Shown: positions 13,001-24,645 of the stretch, piece by piece
Layout: each line of letters opens with the position of its first letter
How positions within the stretch are numbered: position 1 is the first letter of the stretch
Assembly: GCF_030253575.1 (NCBI RefSeq)
Contig: NC_080561.1
Location: 36,999,564-37,063,563, forward strand
Origin: Rhododendron vialii
Lineage: Eukaryota; Streptophyta; Magnoliopsida; Ericales; Ericaceae
Direction: 5' to 3'
Length of the DNA: 64,000 nucleotides
Made by a program: the position numbers and the translations under genes
Notes under the pieces: model-generated
The model's database searches: none
The model's input: the letters and a program-made list of their open reading frames with translations, nothing else
What the model was told of the DNA's origin: nothing

Positions 13001-15644
13001 CCTAATTCTGTTTCTCCTATGTTATTTACGTTTGAGCCAGCACTCGCTTCTCTTTTACTCACTTGAGAACATTGTGTCCTCTTCGTTGAGGAAAAAAAAA
13101 ATTCAGCAGTGGATTTTCATCTCCACACACAGTTCGCCTATTTAAAAGTCAGTTTTTCACACTCGAACGAAACCTGATCCTGCCACGCCCGCGCATCTAA
13201 TGCGTTGTTTTGCTTTTTTGAGGGAAAGACATGCATAATGAACTGACCAACTACATTGGGTTAAACCTACGGCCAGAAGGCCCAGAACTAAAGAATGTCA
13301 CCTTCTATACATGGTATAGGCATAAGCTCCCTAAAACAGACAGGTCCTTAGATTCTCATAGGAATATGTGCAGTTTTGGACCAGCCAAAGAACTAGTTCT
13401 CTAGTTCTTCGTCTATAACTGCAGACTGTGTTCGCCAATCAACATTGAGATTGAGTTTCCTGTATTCTGATGACCCTAAGGTCCTTTAGGTTTTTGGGCT
13501 TTGACCCAATAGGTGTTGGGCTTCAGACTGGGCACAGGATTGTTCTTAGCTTTGTTAGGAATATGATGTTGTTCCCCTTGTCCTATTAGTCTTTGTAACA
13601 ACCTCAAAGATAAATGAAATTTTTTTGCCGTTAAAAAAAAGTGTGATAACCGGTACCATCAGGAAAAGATTTCTCCACATAAGGGTCACTATTACCTGGA
13701 GGGACGTACTTTTACCTGGAACTAGTAGTTAAAAAGGAAAGAGTTCAAGAACCCAACTTTATAAATCTCAATGCATGAAACCAGCGGCATCTACCGTATT
13801 TGTCCAGAATAATACATTATCAACTATCGGAACAACAAAGGAGGTGGCGGCGGAGCAGACATGACCTTCCCTCATATCCAAGATGCATCTCACTGCACTT
13901 GATCTGAAGTATCTTCGTAGCATACATGAACTTCTCATCCCACATAGAGGCATAATTTTCACTATCCATCTCTCTAGAATAGTTCTTTTTTCCATAAGTC
14001 CATCTCCATATAGTGTAATGGTTTCGGAGGAAATCCTCACTTTGTATTTCCTGCTTTCTTTTCTACACTTACTGCCAATGTAAATCCAAAGCTTTGGTAT
14101 TCCTAGACCTCATGTTTCTAGGTAGGAAATGGAATCTAGTAACCAAATATATAAACCTTGTATAAAGGAAGGGGGGGCGGCGGTGGTGGGTTTGAAACTA
14201 GACATATAAAGCAGCCCTAGCAGTTCATATATATAAACCTTGTATAAAGGAAGGGGGGGGGGGGGTGGTGTGGCGGCGGTGGGTTTGAAACTAGACATAT
14301 AAAGCAGCCCTAGCAGTTCATAACAGCCTACGTATTGATGAGTCAGAAATCGTAGAACCATAACAATATTAATTTATCATTTGCCAGCTATTCCTGTAAC
14401 ATCTGCTACATATTGTTCTCTACTCCTATAGAGGAACAAGTCCATAACAATGCATTTTCCAATAATTCCGCTCCCAAAAATAAGAGCCCAATCACATTCA
14501 AACTCAAATGGTAAGAGACACAATAGTGTTTACATAGATCAGTTTTCAGTAAATGACCATCATCATTATTTCTCAACAATCCGAATCCCTTGCAGAATTT
14601 AAAAAAAAAAATAGCTCCACTTTCAAAGGAAAAACCTATGCAGGGGGTGCAAATAAGGTCTATCTTCTAGGATAATATGCGAACTACCTTTCATGCTAGT
14701 TTAAAACTTATCTGCGATAAATCACTTCCAAATACCAACTACACCTCCCAATCTGTTTGCAATCATACATTACTTTACACTTTGATCAACCTTCACTTTT
14801 AATAGCAAATAATTATTAGAGATAGCTTCTCTTTCATATTGGGCATAAAACAATGGCACTCCAAATGTGAATTAAACCCCTTTTTTTTTCCCTTTACACA
14901 GAACGTTGACCGAATTTGATGAAGCTTTGAGAAAAACTATTCTGCTGTGTAGGCAAACTTACCCAGAAAAACAAAATACATGCAGCAGTTTTCATATCAA
15001 AACTGATACATTATTGGATGGGCAATAACTAGAATGACATCTAATAGATCTGCATAATGCAGACGCATTCTTCACCAACATAATCTATTACTATTATGAA
15101 AGGACACCATTTTGTTCTGAATGTCAGTTTTGAGGCTCGCTCGCTCTTTTTTCCCAAATTACCCACTTTAAGTAAATAATTACATCAGAAAGAAGTCATT
15201 AAGAGAATGTCGCCCTTATACAAAAAAGGCCACAAAACAAAAAGGCCCTATGCATTGTATTGGAATGGAAAACCTCAAACCAATCTTAAAATTGGTCAAG
15301 GGATGGATTACCCCTTTAAGTTTTAACAACCCAAAACACGGCCACCGGTAAATTTTTCTTCCCTCTTTCCTACTTTCACGTCCCCGATTTCATTAGAGAT
15401 TAATCTCAAGTCAAGATTAAACCTTACGAATAAGATCCGAACAGGAAACCACATAAATTTACAAGTTCCACCATCTTGAAACAGGATAATTCACATATTC
15501 AAATTTGAATCTATAAATCGAACATGTAAATAAATATTTATATGCACACATAAACACGAAGGTACACTTACCGCTGTCGCCGATCAAGAGGAGCTTAATG
15601 AGGTAATCGTAATCCGCTCGGGCTCTGACAGGTGGAGCGGCCAT
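8388..15644 (-). CDS. RABE1: RabE1/Rab8-type small GTPase, 8 exons
   Basis: The coding exons on the minus strand are 15644-15572, 12256-12184, 12086-11986, 10205-10140, 9561-9464, 9343-9281, 9205-9113 and 8471-8388. All are GT-AG, phases close, and the product is 216 aa, the usual length of plant RabE proteins. These GTPases switch between GDP and GTP states and direct post-Golgi vesicles to the plasma membrane. Motifs present: P-loop GDSGVGKS (22-29), switch I FITTIGIDF (44-52, Thr47), WDTAGQE (69-75), NKAD (128-131), ETSAK (157-161) and a C-terminal CCGS with two cysteines for geranylgeranylation. Intron 1 is 3.3 kb. Just upstream, CTG|GTACAC at 15817/15816 and TTTCTAG|G at 15663/15661 could bound a 5'-UTR intron. 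The subfamily call rests on overall similarity to RabE/Rab8; RabA or RabD is less likely. Confidence 0.95.
9413..9460. repeat. (GA)n microsatellite abutting Rab intron 5 donor
   Basis: A 48-bp GA run on the plus strand. On the coding strand the intron begins GTA followed at once by (CT)n. Confidence 0.95.
10022..10068. repeat. (TA)n microsatellite in Rab intron 4
   Basis: Interrupted TA repeat of about 45 bp, less than 75 bp from the end of exon 4. Confidence 0.85.
10495..10612. repeat. CA/TG/CG dinucleotide cluster in Rab intron 3
   Basis: Runs of (CA)n, (TG)n and a CGCGCGCG block lie within 120 bp. These alternating purine-pyrimidine tracts could adopt Z-DNA. Confidence 0.8.
12257..15571 (-). 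other. Rab GTPase intron 1 (3.3 kb)
   Basis: No second gene is seen inside. The stretch ending at 13645 reads like a LINE 3' end on the plus strand: an AT-rich tail, then GCCGTT and an A-run. Its 5' limit and any target duplication are not identified. A tandem duplication lies at 14147-14322. Confidence 0.6.
14147..14322. repeat. Two-copy tandem duplication, about 82-94 bp per unit
   Basis: Each copy begins TATATAAACCTTGTATAAAGG, carries a poly-G tract and a GGCGGTGG motif, and ends in GCAGCCCTAGCAGTTCATA. The copies differ mainly in poly-G length and an extra GGTGTGGC, as expected from slippage. Confidence 0.9.
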
Positions 15645-15922
15645 TTGATGAAGAAGAAACCCTAGAAACAGGCCCTTCTTTTTTCTTTTTTTTTTTGGTT
15701 GATAAATATGCAATCGAAAAATACAACGTCAAAATCAACAATCGAAAATCTGAAAACGAAATGAACAGATACGTATATGTATGCATTTTGTACAAGTAAA
15801 GTGACGATGTGTGTACCAGATCGGAGATTTTTTTTTTTGTCTTTTGTTGGAACGAGTGGGGAAGAGAAGAAAAAAGAGGAGGGAAGCGTCAGCTCCGGTC
15901 GGCCGTTGAAAGAAATATTTTC

Positions 15923-15942
15923 TAGAGAGAGAGAGAGAGAGA
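15923..15942. repeat. (GA)n run in the Rab promoter/leader
   Basis: (CT)n on the Rab coding strand, about 280 nt upstream of the ATG. CT runs near transcription starts are common in plant core promoters. Confidence 0.7.
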
Positions 15943-16070
15943 ATATGATGCGGGCGAGTGCAGTGTAGGTTTTCTGGTAAGACCAAGCCGAACCGTTGGA
16001 TCTAGAGGAGGTTTCGCCGTTACCGTGGATGTGGGGAATGTTGGGACGGCGAAGGAGGGGGGGGGGGGGG

Positions 16071-16195
16071 GTTTTTTTTTTTTTTTTTTCCCACACGGAC
16101 CCCAACCGTTCCGTCGCTCATGAGACTCGAACTCGGGCCTCTACTGTAGTCTGTAGAAGGCGGTGGGTTATGCCAACAGAGCTCATTGGCGCGAA
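16071..16195 (-). mobile_element. Candidate tRNA-derived SINE
   Basis: On the minus strand, GAGCTCTGTTGGCA resembles an A box. About 40 bp further on, GAGTTCGAGTCTC resembles a B box (consensus GGTTCGANNCC). The copy ends in an A-run (T-run at 16071-16089 on the plus strand). These are the three parts of a short tRNA-derived SINE. I could not fix a target duplication, because a poly-G tract adjoins the tail. Confidence 0.5.
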
Positions 16196-16199
16196 CGAA

Positions 16200-17702
16200 A
16201 CTATACGGGTTTTCTTTTGGTTGGGGAGGCCGCACATTGTGTGGTGTGAGACTCATCTCAGGATTCTACACAAAAGATCGGAATCGCTCAATTTCTATAA
16301 AGAATTTCGGTAAGAAATCAACTGAGGCCCGTTTTGCCAACTAAGTATATGTACTTATTTTTTTGAATTAAAAGGGTTCTATTGTAAGAGATTGACCTGT
16401 CTCATAAAACGAAAAAATAAGAATCTTAACAGAACGGAGCCGTAGTCGAACATCCGTAAGAGCTTAATCGATTCTGTGCTCAATTTTAAATCAAAAAATA
16501 GAGCAAAGAATTGATCAACCTATTATCAATGTCTGACCAAACTGATTTTTAACAAAGATCCTAACAAATATATTTTAAATAAATTGAGCGGCTTCAATGA
16601 TTTATGCAAGACTCCGAGATATATTCCACACAATGCGGTGTTCATTTGGGCTACGCTAAATGGCGTACCAATAGCTTTACGGGGGGATTGCAGGACAGTG
16701 GATTTACCCCGACCCAAGGACTACTTTTTTGGAATTAATAAGTCATGGAAAGAAAAATATTAATTCCCAACTCATGAAATTCATATTTTTGGTAGACTAA
16801 TATATCCTTTTAATTTTTAAAAGGGAGAGCAACACACGGTGATACAAGGAGCAACTTAGATCACACAAAGAGTAACATATATTGATAAAATGAGTAACTT
16901 AGATAAATGCTGCTACTTCAAAAAATAAGGAGCAACAAGATGCAATAAATTTTAATAAAAAGAGCAACATATATTGATACAATGAGCAAAAGTATAAGAA
17001 AAAAAAACACATCTCCTCTATATTTTCTTCTCCGACTCCATCTTGAGTTGTAGAATTTCTTCCTGGTCATGATGCACAAATCCACTTCTCCGGTACCGTA
17101 ACCGTCACAGTCACCCCCAATCTCCATAGCAACCACCACCATGCCTTTTGATCTGATTTGCAGAGAGAGATAAAGAGCTGAAAAATGGAGTCTTTTACAC
17201 GAATGGAGATGAAATCCACGCCACGTCGCGCCCCTTTGACGACAACGACGACGACGACGACTACGCCATACAGAGAGGAGGGGTGGGAAGTGGACGGAGA
17301 GTAGGGGGAGGAGGAAAGAAGGAAGAATGTGGAGAGAGAGAGAGAGACGTGGCTATGTACCTGGGTTTATCCACTTGACCAAATTTGGGGTTGGAGATGC
17401 AGCAATGAGGAAGAAGTGATTTGGGGTTGGGGATTTAGGGTTTCACTTGAGAGGGTGTATTTGTCTTTTTAGTTGTCTTTTTCATGTAGGAGTATGAAAA
17501 ATTATTTTCTTCCATTTCATATTCAGATGAATTCCATAAAAAATAGTCCATGGATTGGGAATAAATTGCCCCAACCCCACTGTCCTTCAACTCCCCCTAG
17601 CTTTAATTGAAGCAGTAGAACTGTGTGATTGGACCCAAAAACACGTAAGTGCCTCTCACCTGTCTATTCCCAAGACCCGTACTTTTTTTGTTTTTTTGTT
17701 TT
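16200..17702. other. Intergenic between Rab promoter and hairpin copy 2
   Basis: No gene is recognised. Repeated GAGCAACATATATTGATA-like words occur at 16840-16990. A stretch at 16480-16690 resembles 45780-45990 (a GAGCAAAGAATTGAT word and an AATGCGGT/AAACGCGGT motif) and is probably a diverged dispersed repeat. A GA/CGACGACGAC simple-sequence region lies at 17240-17346. Confidence 0.5.
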
Positions 17703-18089
17703 CAGAAAGTCTACGGTTGCCGATCGGGAAATCCCGATCGGAATCCCGACGCCTCGCCGGGCACTCTCCGGCCACTGGATGGCCGATCCGATCCGTCCAA
17801 TAATTCTATAAAAAAAAACCGAGTGGACTTTTGCGAAAATAAATGGCATCCGACGTGTGTAAGTGGCCGATCCAAGCACTCCTTTTTTGGCCGATCCAAA
17901 CACAAAAATGGAGTGCTTGGATCGGACACTTACACACGTCAGATGCCGTTTATTCTAGCATTAGCCCACTTGAATTTTTTTTTTAGAATTATTGGACGGA
18001 TCGGATAGGCCGTCCGGTGGCCGGAGAATGCCCGGCGGGGCGTCGGGATTCCGATCGGGATTTCCCGATCGGTAACTGTAGACTTACTC
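17703..18089. mobile_element. Mutator-like hairpin MITE, copy 2 (9-bp TSD)
   Basis: The termini are CAGAAAGTCTACGG at the left and, reversed, GAGTAAGTCTACAG at the right. TTTTGTTTT is duplicated at 17694-17702 and 18090-18098. The element is palindromic, and the arms meet near 17890 around TGGCCGATCC/GGATCGGACA. Both arms contain GATCGGGAAATCCCGATC, itself a perfect palindrome. Confidence 0.85.
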
Positions 18090-18544
18090 TTTTGTTTTCC
18101 GTCGCAACCGTACCGGTGCCAAAACTGATGAATAATTTTGCTAGAAACCGCACCCCACGCAGTTGTATTTTTCCTAGTCACTTGTCCGACTCATTTCGAA
18201 AATCTGTTCCGTTCATATCGTAGTTCTCGTTGAAACATATGAGTGCGGTTTGAATTCATGTTAATTTGATACCAATTATACTTGAACGGAATACAAAATC
18301 GGGAGGGCCAGGGCAGAGACAGGGTAATGCGATCTTTCTGCCTTGGCTTTGGTGTCGTACGGCCTGTTTATTGCTCAAGTGTGTGATGTTCTGGGCATTC
18401 TCCTCATATAAAAGGTAGCCATAGAATAGGTTTTATCCTAGAAAAATGTTTGCTATAATAAGGTCATTCCTTCCTCAGGTCAAGTCAGGAACGTAGGGAT
18501 GCCGAACTCATACCGGAAGAACTACCCTTTTACAGCCTACACAA

Positions 18545-18790
18545 AGACTACGACATGTTTTAGAAATCTTCTTAAAAAATAAGCAGCTTATTTTACATTT
18601 TTAAACTTAAAAATAATGTAAATAAAAAATAATTTAATTTTTTTTCACCGTATTAAAGATCTCAATGAGGTCTATCAAACAAGATCCATAGTGATAGAAA
18701 AATTATCTGCGTAAGCACATGATTTTTGAGCTTGAAATTACATTCTTAAAAAATAAGTACTTATTTATCGTTTTGAAACGGAGATCAGAA
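18545..18790. mobile_element. Non-autonomous element, family X copy 1
   Basis: The AT-rich unit carries GATCTCAATGAGGTCTATCAAACAAGATCC in its middle (18658-18690) and TTTTGAAACGGAG at its right end. The same unit recurs at 59955-60185 and 61057-61293. Three copies with the same core and inverted-looking ends suggest a MITE family of about 230 bp; superfamily is not determined. Confidence 0.65.
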
Positions 18791-18799
18791 GGTCGAGGG

Positions 18800-20435
18800 A
18801 AGACGTGTCAAAGTGAAAGCCCCCTGGGATTATTGAACGCAAATATGTGCACGAGCCTATGCAGAACAGGTTTGGTGAACCCAATCCAGTGTGTGCAGAA
18901 TTAGAATTTTATTCGTTACTGTATTTTGACCGACCCCGCGGTTGGATGAGCATCTGTTATACCTTTTCTACACTTGTTGTTTCGTTGGTCACAATTTAGA
19001 ACTTGTTGATAACACCAACCATGTCAAAAATTCGCACACATAAGTTGATATAATTTGGGGATGCATTTGTTTTAAGATAAATGGGTTCTGATTTGTTGTT
19101 GTAATTTTGTTGTATTCTAAAACAAATGTGTTTGAAAAGCATATCAAACGATATTTGATCAACTTGGCTTTAGGTGTAACTATGTTCTCGATAAGTTCTA
19201 AATACGGACGATTTGAAAGATCATATTAATCCGAAAAAGGGCCCACAAACGGGCTAATTTTATTGTCCAGCCCATGGGCGAGAGAAGAGCTGAGTGACTG
19301 AGTCCAAGAAAATCCTAATTTTGAAAGTCGTATAATACCCCACAAATCATGAGATGCTTAACTAATTAGATTGTGTTAAGCTAATATTAAAGCTTCTGTC
19401 TAAATCTTCAATTATAAAAAACTAGGGTTTGTCCGTGTCTGAAGACATGACGTAACGTGAGATCTAATTAGTGGCAATTCTACAATTAATATTATTTGAG
19501 AGAGAGAGAGAGAGGGGAAGAGCCGTAGGATTTATGAAGCAAATCAATGGTTAGGATTTATAGAGAGATAAGATTCAAAAATCGTCCTCGCTTAGTATGC
19601 AGATGCATATCGTAGATTTAAAAGGGCTCAATTACAAGGCAGAACTAGGGTTTTACCTCATCTCCTGCGACACGAACACGATCTGTTTGCTCTCTCTAAG
19701 TCTCTCTATTTCATGAATAATAGAAAAACATGTGTGATTGACCTAGAGAGCATGACGTATATATACTATGATAGGGACCTAAGGAGTAATAAGTCCGGGC
19801 TTCTAGTGTAAATAAGAAATCCTAATCCCAGATTCTATTTCTGATTTCACTAATTATAATTCACCCAACTTTGGAATAATAATTGCACTCCCGTTCTTAT
19901 CTCAATTATATTACGAGCTCTATGATATTAAACACTTAAATATCTCCTCACGTTAAGATTACAGATACTCGTTGATTAAATCAAATTACCGACAATTATA
20001 TTTAATCAACATCTATAATTCTTGGAGACTGTCCACTTAACTTATTTGATATGTCGGATACAAATATCCACCTGCAGAATTTGACATAATCCAAACTTAT
20101 AAGCTTACTTAAGAGGGTATCATCAATCTTTTTTGGGGCATGGATTACATTGATAATTAATAACTATCATAAAATAATGTTGTGCCCTAACTTACTGAGA
20201 CTTAATTATATTGACCCTAAAGAGGATCTCACTCTCTAATAAATCAAAGTCAACAACATTTGATAGATATACCTATTAATTATCTTTGGATTAAAAGCAT
20301 AAACATTCATAATAACAATGAGGTTTTAATTGTCTTATAAAATTAGTATAAAAATGATTACCTCAAAGCGGTCTCGTTCAATACACACAAAGTGTACTAA
20401 CACAATAGGTTGAAACTAGACCGTTCCTCGTAGTA
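18800..20435. other. AT-rich region, probably an old LTR on the minus strand
   Basis: No gene is seen. Read on the minus strand it resembles a retrotransposon LTR: AGTATATATACGTC as a possible TATA box near 19760, followed by a CT-rich leader. It appears to continue past the insertion at 20441-25878 (rejoining at 25884). Both its ends are unresolved. Sequence at 19080-19280 resembles 34576-34840 and 38130-38420. Confidence 0.35.
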
Positions 20436-20975
20436 AAGACTGTAAAGACCCGAAATTTTCTTTTAAATTTTAACATTTTATAAGTGGACAAATAATGGTT
20501 AAGTGTGAAGATTATAGTTGTGGGTCAATGTGCAAGAGTTTGAAATATGTGGGTGTTAGTGTGATAAGGTGCATGTGTGTATAAGTGTGTGTGCCAGGGG
20601 AAAATTAATCCCATTCTCTCTCCCGTTCCCTCTCTCGGCTCTCTCTCTACCTCTCTCACTCCCTCACCCAAAAACTCTCCTCCAAACTCAAAACCCACTC
20701 AAATCAACCTTCCATCATTCATCCCTACGCGTCTTGTGGTTCGTATCTCGTGGGTCTTGCTCGGAGGAGGAGTATTCAGTTGTTTTTCGAAGTTTGGAGA
20801 GCTAGGGCTTGCTCAACTTGCGTGGGTTTCGCTTCTCGACTTGAGGTAGGGAATTCTACCTCTCTTTATATGTTTTATGAGTGATTTGGTGCATGAATCG
20901 TGCTTGTAATGTCATGTTTAAGTTTGGATTGAAAATTCGTAGTTGCTGTCAGAATTGTCTGTTTTTCCTGGATTC

Positions 20976-21469
20976 CTACCGGTAGGCCCGTCCTTTCTAC
21001 CGGTAGAACGTTGTTACTTTACCAGAAAATCGATTCCCTACCGGTAGGAACTTTTCACCTACCGGTAGAACGTTTGAGAAATTTCGTCAACCAGCTCAAA
21101 CGTATAGCAGCAGCTCAAAAGCTGCTCAACGTACCGAACTTCTACCGGTAGGAATCCCTTACCTACCAGTAGGTCAAGCACGAACTTGAATGTTGGTTGA
21201 ATGTTGGCCTTTCTGTTTTCAAGTTTTACCAGCAAGTCCTACCGATAGGTAGGTCAAGCACGAACTTGAATGTTGGCCTTTCTATTTTCAAGTTCTACCA
21301 GCAGGACTTGCTTGCCTACCGGTAGGTTGCGTTTCTATTTTCAAGTTCTACCGGCAGGAGATCAGGAGTTTGAGCTGCTTCTTTGAGCTGCTGCAGTATC
21401 TTTCAGCTGCCAGCAGGACTTGCTTGCCTACCGGTAGGTTGCGTTTCTATTTTCAAGTTCTACCGGCAG
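20976..21469. repeat. Array of paired CTACCGGTAG palindromes, 21-bp spacing
   Basis: Perfect CTACCGGTAG starts at 20976, 20997, 21038, 21059, 21142, 21316 and 21428. One-to-three-mismatch versions start at 21163, 21295, 21348, 21407 and 21460. Start-to-start distance is exactly 21 bp for 20976/20997, 21038/21059, 21142/21163, 21295/21316 and 21407/21428, and 32 bp for 21316/21348 and 21428/21460. The left site of a pair tends to be TTCCTACCGGTAGG and the right one CTACCGGTAGAACG. Confidence 0.9.
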
Positions 21470-21607
21470 GAGATCAGGAGTTTGAGCAGTTTCTTTGAGC
21501 TGCTGCAGTATCTTTCAGCTGCTTCCTTATTTGAGCTGCTGCAGTATCTTTCAGCTGCTTCCTTATTTGAGCTGCTGCAGTATCTTTCAGCTGCTTCCTT
21601 ATATCCT
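21297..21607. repeat. 112-bp direct repeat and 36-bp tandem repeat
   Basis: The segment starting GCAGGACTTGCTTGCC at 21301 recurs at 21413 (period 112). It is followed by about three copies of a 36-bp unit built from GAGCTGCTGCAGTATC and TTTCAGCTGC (21497-21607). Open frames over this stretch reflect the repeat and not a gene. Confidence 0.9.
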
Positions 21608-22393
21608 TCAACTCGCATATCGAAGCTTTTCATTGACTCTAATGAGTGTGTTTAAGTATCATTCCAAGTGTTTTGGTGAGTATTACTCGTATCTCACTTA
21701 GAATGACATTCAATGGACTAGAGTGACCATGTCTAGGGATTCAATGAATAGTATTGCAATCTGTTCTTTCTCCCGACTCGTAAAATTCTTAGATTCCTTT
21801 AGTACATGCTTTTACGGACTCCGAGTATAGAAACTAAAAAATCGGGCATCGTAGAGTCTAGTCGTGGATTAATATGTGGCTTGTAAAGGTACGAGAAATG
21901 TACTTAGAGGTACGGTGAGGACGTGTGGGATTATGGTGCACTTAAAGAAAAAGGCGTGCATTAATTAATTAGTCAGAGTCTTGACATGGATGACAGGTAG
22001 GAACGGTTTGAGATGTAATCAACGTAGTGGATTGGTAGATTGTTTAGAATGCTTGAAGTGAAAATCGATGGGAGAAAGAATTGTTTGAGATGATAAAACA
22101 ACTTGTGTCCTTTCGACTCGTCAAGTCTTTTAATCCTTTTGACACTCTATCTATGAGGTTTAAGTGTTGAAACTAATGGATAAAGTATGGTAGGATTATA
22201 CGTATGGGCTTGATACGCTATGTTAGATGCGAATGGGTAAACCAATGAAAAGGCATGAACATGTACATTTGTGGAGTCACGTAATGATTAATTAAAATTC
22301 AGTGGTATAACCGTCGAAGGGACGATGAAATTGATTATGAAATGATGTCGAATTGAGAAAAGTGTGAAAGGTGACCCAAGTGGTCGTTATTGA

Positions 22394-22522
22394 GGGAAAA
22401 GACTCGGGGTGACCCTATGCTCGAGGGAACTAGACCCGAGGTGACCCCACCTGATTATTATTATTAAGGGAAGAGACTCGGGGTGACCCTACGCTCGAGG
22501 GAACTAGACCCGAGGTGACCCT
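22394..22522. repeat. Two-copy repeat with inner mirrored motif
   Basis: Two copies of a roughly 60-bp unit. Each has ACTCGGGGTGACCC and then GACCCGAGGTGACCC about 30 bp later. It lies in the outer LTR, just left of the inner LTR. Confidence 0.85.
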
Positions 22523-23579
22523 AGTGATTATTGATGGGAAATACAGGATTAAAGGAAGAGAAAGGTTTCGCAATAAAGGGATTTAATGGAGGTCAATGTG
22601 GACACGAGAAAGATTGTGTAACGACCCGGATTTTTGACCCAATTTTTTTTCTAAATATAATAATATTAGAATTATTTTCCTTAATGCAATTCTTTTTTTT
22701 AAATATAATTATGCATACAATATAATTATGCATTCTTTTTTTAATTTTCCTACACATACATGCGTACATGCACACTCCTTTTCCTCCCTCACCTCAAACT
22801 CCTTCCGTCTCTCCGTCTCCTACTCAGTCTCTACTTCCTCCCTAACCCTAAAACCAAGCCAAATTCGTCCATTCCAAATCCCATGAACCCAACCCTATTA
22901 AATTCACTCTTATTCTCTTCCACCAAAATTCTCCTATAAATACCCCACCCCATTGACCCATGAAATTTACACCACAAATATTTCCCACGCCCTACCAGTC
23001 CAAAAGAGAGAGAAAAATCAGAGAAACCCAAGCTTCAATCAATGGAGTTTTAGAGAGAGAAAGAGAGAGAGAAAAGTGGGTTTCGTACCAAGACTCAACC
23101 AAAACTCAATCCGACCATTCTAATCTCTTCCTACTACTCCTAGCATCACCAAGCATCGTCCAATTTGGTTCCAAAGTCTTCCGATCAAAGAACCCGAAGT
23201 TTTTCTTTCCCAAAATTCAAGATTCGTTTTTAAATCAATTCGATCCGATTAAAGGTACTATAATCCTATCCAACCTCTTCTTTAAGTATATTAAGTGTTT
23301 ATATGCTTAACCCTATGTCCTGAACGAAAAAAATATAGTTTACTGCGCGTTTTCTGCCATATTCACCACTCTGATATTATTTTTGAGCCCGACATTGTAT
23401 TTGTAATTATTTACGAAGAAGATGACTCTTTTGATATTTATTTTACAATCCGTCTGATATTATTATTATTTGAAACTACTGACTTGATATTATTTTCTTA
23501 CAAAATAATATCATCAAGTATAAAACGTATTAATTATATCAGTTTAATTTATCTGATAGATTAAGTTGATTTTAAACGT

Positions 23580-24130
23580 TTCGAAACAACTTTGCGACCT
23601 TCCGAACATCGTTTATGACACCCGAACTATTTTTCCTAGACTTTTCACAACTCAAGGATCATAACTTGTTAAGATCATATTTTTTTTAATTAATTATCTA
23701 TTTATTTAATTATTTATTAGTTATCTATCAAAGTTTACAAACGAAAAATCTTTGCGACCTTCTAAACAACGTTTTAACACCCAAACTAATTTTTCCTAGA
23801 CTCCTTGCATCTCAAAGATAATATCTTGTTAAATTAATATTTTTTTTATTTAATTTACTATTTATTGTTATTTTTATAGCGTTTTCAATCAAAAATTCTT
23901 TACGACCTTATAAACCTTATTATAAATGCCCAAATAATTTTATTTAGACTCTCTACATTCTGAAGATAAAATTTTGTTAACCGCAATATATTTTAAACTG
24001 TAAATTATTTATTATCTATTTACTTCACTTTTGATCACTTTATTTAACGTCTTTATTTAAATAAATCCTGTGACCCTCCGAATCCAACTTTTGACACTCC
24101 ACTGGTTGCGTAGGATCTTTAGGACTCTTA
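23580..24130. repeat. Degenerate tandem repeat, period about 155-165 bp
   Basis: TTTGCGACCTTC-type words followed by ACACCCGAACTATTTTTCC-type words recur near 23590, 23752, 23906 and 24068 with increasing divergence. It lies inside the inner LTR. Confidence 0.75.
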
Positions 24131-24546
24131 TTTAGGTCATGATAAATACTCCAATATTTTTATCTAATTAATGTATTAAATTAGTTTTTAATTAATCTAT
24201 TATCTTAGAATTAATTAATAAAAGCCCAGAAAATTTTCCTTTTAATTTATTTTAAAAACTCTTACTTTATTATTGACATTGTGACTATACAAGATTAAGG
24301 GCAACGGCCCGTTCATAATAAGTTACGTGATTACATTGTTTATTAATTGTTTTAATTATTATTGATTTGTTGTATATTGCATCGATACTTGATTTGAATG
24401 CTAGATTGGACCCTAGAGACATGGGGTGGTATTGCGAAATAGAACTCATCTAGACGATGCTAAATAATGGATAAATTGAAAAGTTTTATTTTTAGATTGC
24501 CTGCAGGCGGGATTTTGAGATGTGATGAGTTGGATGTGATGGTTTG

Positions 24547-24645
24547 AAACTGGCAAAGTAAGCCCAGTGTTGATTGATGAATGATGATTGGCAAAGTAAG
24601 CCCAATGATGAATGATGTATTGATACTGGCAAAGTAAGCCCAGTG
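24547..24645. repeat. Three copies of GGCAAAGTAAGCCCA
   Basis: GGCAAAGTAAGCCCA occurs three times at intervals of about 40-46 bp, with ATGATGA spacers, inside the inner LTR. Confidence 0.85.

Noticed and set aside
13100-13650. LINE 3' end inside Rab intron 1
   Set aside because: The A-run at 13637-13644 after an AT-rich tail is suggestive, but neither a 5' boundary nor a target duplication could be found, so it is not given as a separate element.
15662-16313. Several overlapping frames over the Rab promoter
   Set aside because: They cross GA, poly-G and poly-T tracts and a SINE-like copy. No conserved protein features are seen.
20976-21469. CRISPR-like reading of the regularly spaced palindromes
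   Set aside because: Plant nuclear DNA, 10-bp repeats, spacers of 11 bp, no cas genes, and the array lies inside a solo LTR with its own target duplication.
21383-21701. Cys/Leu-rich repetitive frames
   Set aside because: They are translations of the 36-bp tandem repeat inside the outer LTR.
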